Shown here: in pieces, positions 62,215 through 64,000 of the stretch
How the letters are laid out: every line of letters begins with the position of its first letter
Numbering within the stretch: the stretch's first letter is position 1
Origin: Anarhynchus alexandrinus
Lineage: Eukaryota > Chordata > Aves > Charadriiformes > Charadriidae
Direction: 5' to 3'
Assembly (NCBI GenBank): GCA_008711295.1
Contig: VUYV01000330.1
Coordinates: 21,559 to 85,558 of the forward strand
Length of the DNA stretch: 64,000 nucleotides
Translations under genes and position numbers: made by a program
The notes under the pieces: model-generated
What the model was told of the DNA's origin: nothing
Seen by the model: only the letters and a program-made list of their open reading frames with translations
Databases searched by the model: none

Positions 62215-64000
62215 GCCCGCTTCGTTCGCTGGGCGACACTCAGAATGAATTCTGAGCGCTCTGCCGCAGCCAGGTGTTGCTGCGCCGCCCCGCACGCAGC
62301 CGCCGGAGCCCCGGCTCTGCTCCTGGGATGCGAAGGGACCGCTCTTCTGCCACAGACGCTCAAGAAGTAGCACAGTTCTGCAAAACATCGCGAGAAAGGT
62401 ACTCCCTGCTTAGTTTGTCAGCAAATCTGAGGTGTTGCTTGAGGCTCCTGTGAGCAGCAACAGTTGGGATTAGCAAAAATGTACATTTACAACGATGTTC
62501 ATGACTTGCTCCACGTCCTTCTTCTCATTTATGTGGGTGAGCGGAGCAGAGCCCCCCACGGGGGGACACCATCAGCCGCGTCCCGCCGATGTCCCCGCTC
62601 CCACCGCACCCACAGGTCGTCCTGGAATTCGGAACAGCCTCTCAGCGGCGCAAAAATTAAATGCTTCCTCATCAAATGTGCTTCTACAGCACATATATAA
62701 CTCAGTGCTTTACTGGACAGTTGAGATTTCATTTTTTAACACTACAAGAACAATATACAGGTTTTTTGCCTCATATCTGATCAGCAAGGAAGTCTTCTTG
62801 CTTGCTTTGAAGACTTAAAAACATCAGAAACGTTATTTAATCTTGCGGGGAACATTTCCTCCGTGTTAATTATCCATGTAAATTGTGGAAATCTAACCGA
62901 GGTTTAACAGGTGAGAACGAGCAGTCCTACATGCAGTAAATCCCCGGCGTTTCTATTCAACAGCATAACATATATATTGCTTTTTATCTGAAGCGAACAG
63001 ACAGCAAAGAACGTCCCTAAGCGGGGCCAAACGAACGCTGCCCCTGAGTCGTTTTAAAACTCTGTAAGATTTTGCATAACTCGTTAGAAAGGGAAACAAA
63101 GGAAAAAGAAGAGAATGTTTCTAATAGCTGTTTTCCCGGGCTTTTCTCTCCAACTCTGGTCCAGTTAAACCGACCTAACAATGCCATTTTTCTTCCTCTC
63201 AAAACCTGCAGAGGGGGAATCAAATGTGAAAGCAAGATCAATTCTCTTCCAAGACAGTAAATGAGTTTTAGATCAGACTTGTTTCAATTTATGGAGAGAA
63301 CTCAACTATGCTGGCTTAAATGCATTCTTCCTCTAACTATGAAATTATATTACAGTGCTATAGAAAGAGTAAACTATCATTATTTTAATCCAAAATTTGT
63401 TTATAATCTAGCAGGAAGGAGAAAGCCAATATGACTCGGGTCATAACTGTGCATTAAACTTTGTATTTTCATTCCTGTTAATTGCATAATTCCATTAAAC
63501 CACGCTATTTATTTTAATCTAAATTATATAATGTTTTCTAAATAAAGCTATTTCCACAAAAATGATCATCATTTCATAGGAAGCGGCTGGTTTTTTCCAT
63601 CACAGTGCTGACCAAACTATACGTTAATCTTCGAAGTTTTCTCCTATTACACATAATTGTAACGAATTTTCTTGAGCGGTGTGGACAACCCGTGACCTTC
63701 ACGGCAGTGGAAGATGCGCAACATCAACGGAAGAAGTCAAGCCAAGGTGACAACTCTGCGGGGTCAGGGATGCCACCCCACTGCCGTCCGATACATAAAC
63801 GTGCCCACACCAACAACGACGTGTACGTTGTTTGCAACCACTGCAAAGCCCCGTGAGGGACACGTGGCAGCCCAGCTATCCGAGGTTGGTCCTTTCTCCC
63901 CGGGCTCCGTCACCCCAAAGGTGCCTGTCCCCTCCGTGTCGGCAGCACACCTACAGCCGGGTCTGCATTGCAGCTGATGTCATCGGCATGAGGCTCTTTA

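Overview
The window is a piece of a vertebrate nuclear genome, almost certainly a bird. It holds about nine truncated CR1 non-LTR retrotransposon copies. Most that retain a 3' end finish in the avian-type ATTCTATGAT tail. Coding sequence occurs only as short exons with GT-AG splice sites, separated by introns of 0.7 to 23 kb. There are no operons, ribosome binding sites or bacterial-type genes.

One protein-coding gene is recognisable: the 3' part of WDR7 (Rabconnectin-3 beta), on the minus strand. Seven exons read from high to low coordinate: 57230-57044, 47861-47744, 46914-46765, 46102-46020, 40717-40618, 17384-17280 and 15522-15319. Spliced together they keep one open frame of 314 codons plus a stop. 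That is about the last fifth of the roughly 1490-residue protein, including the two C-terminal WD40 repeats. The gene's 5' part lies beyond position 64000. A 3' UTR of about 2.3 kb probably runs from 15318 down to near 12985, where an AATAAA is followed by a GT-rich element. WDR7 works with DMXL1/2 in a RAVE-like complex that controls V-ATPase assembly and the acidification of synaptic vesicles and endosomes.

Positions 1 to about 12984 lie downstream of WDR7 and hold no recognisable gene. They contain an 18-bp-period minisatellite (about 1593-2040), a short tandem duplication beside an undetermined base (6938-7020) and CpG-rich patches. The 23-kb intron (17385-40617) and the region upstream of 57230 carry most of the CR1 copies, simple repeats, CpG-rich blocks and several AT-rich, motif-dense segments that could be conserved regulatory elements.

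I found no undescribed biological system. The most interesting signals are a 9-bp inverted repeat carrying TTGCAT half-sites at 53402-53429, a cluster of GATA motifs at 31161-31242, intronic CpG-rich blocks, and sharp changes in codon GC between neighbouring WDR7 exons. Conservation and expression cannot be judged from one sequence, so the regulatory calls are inference.
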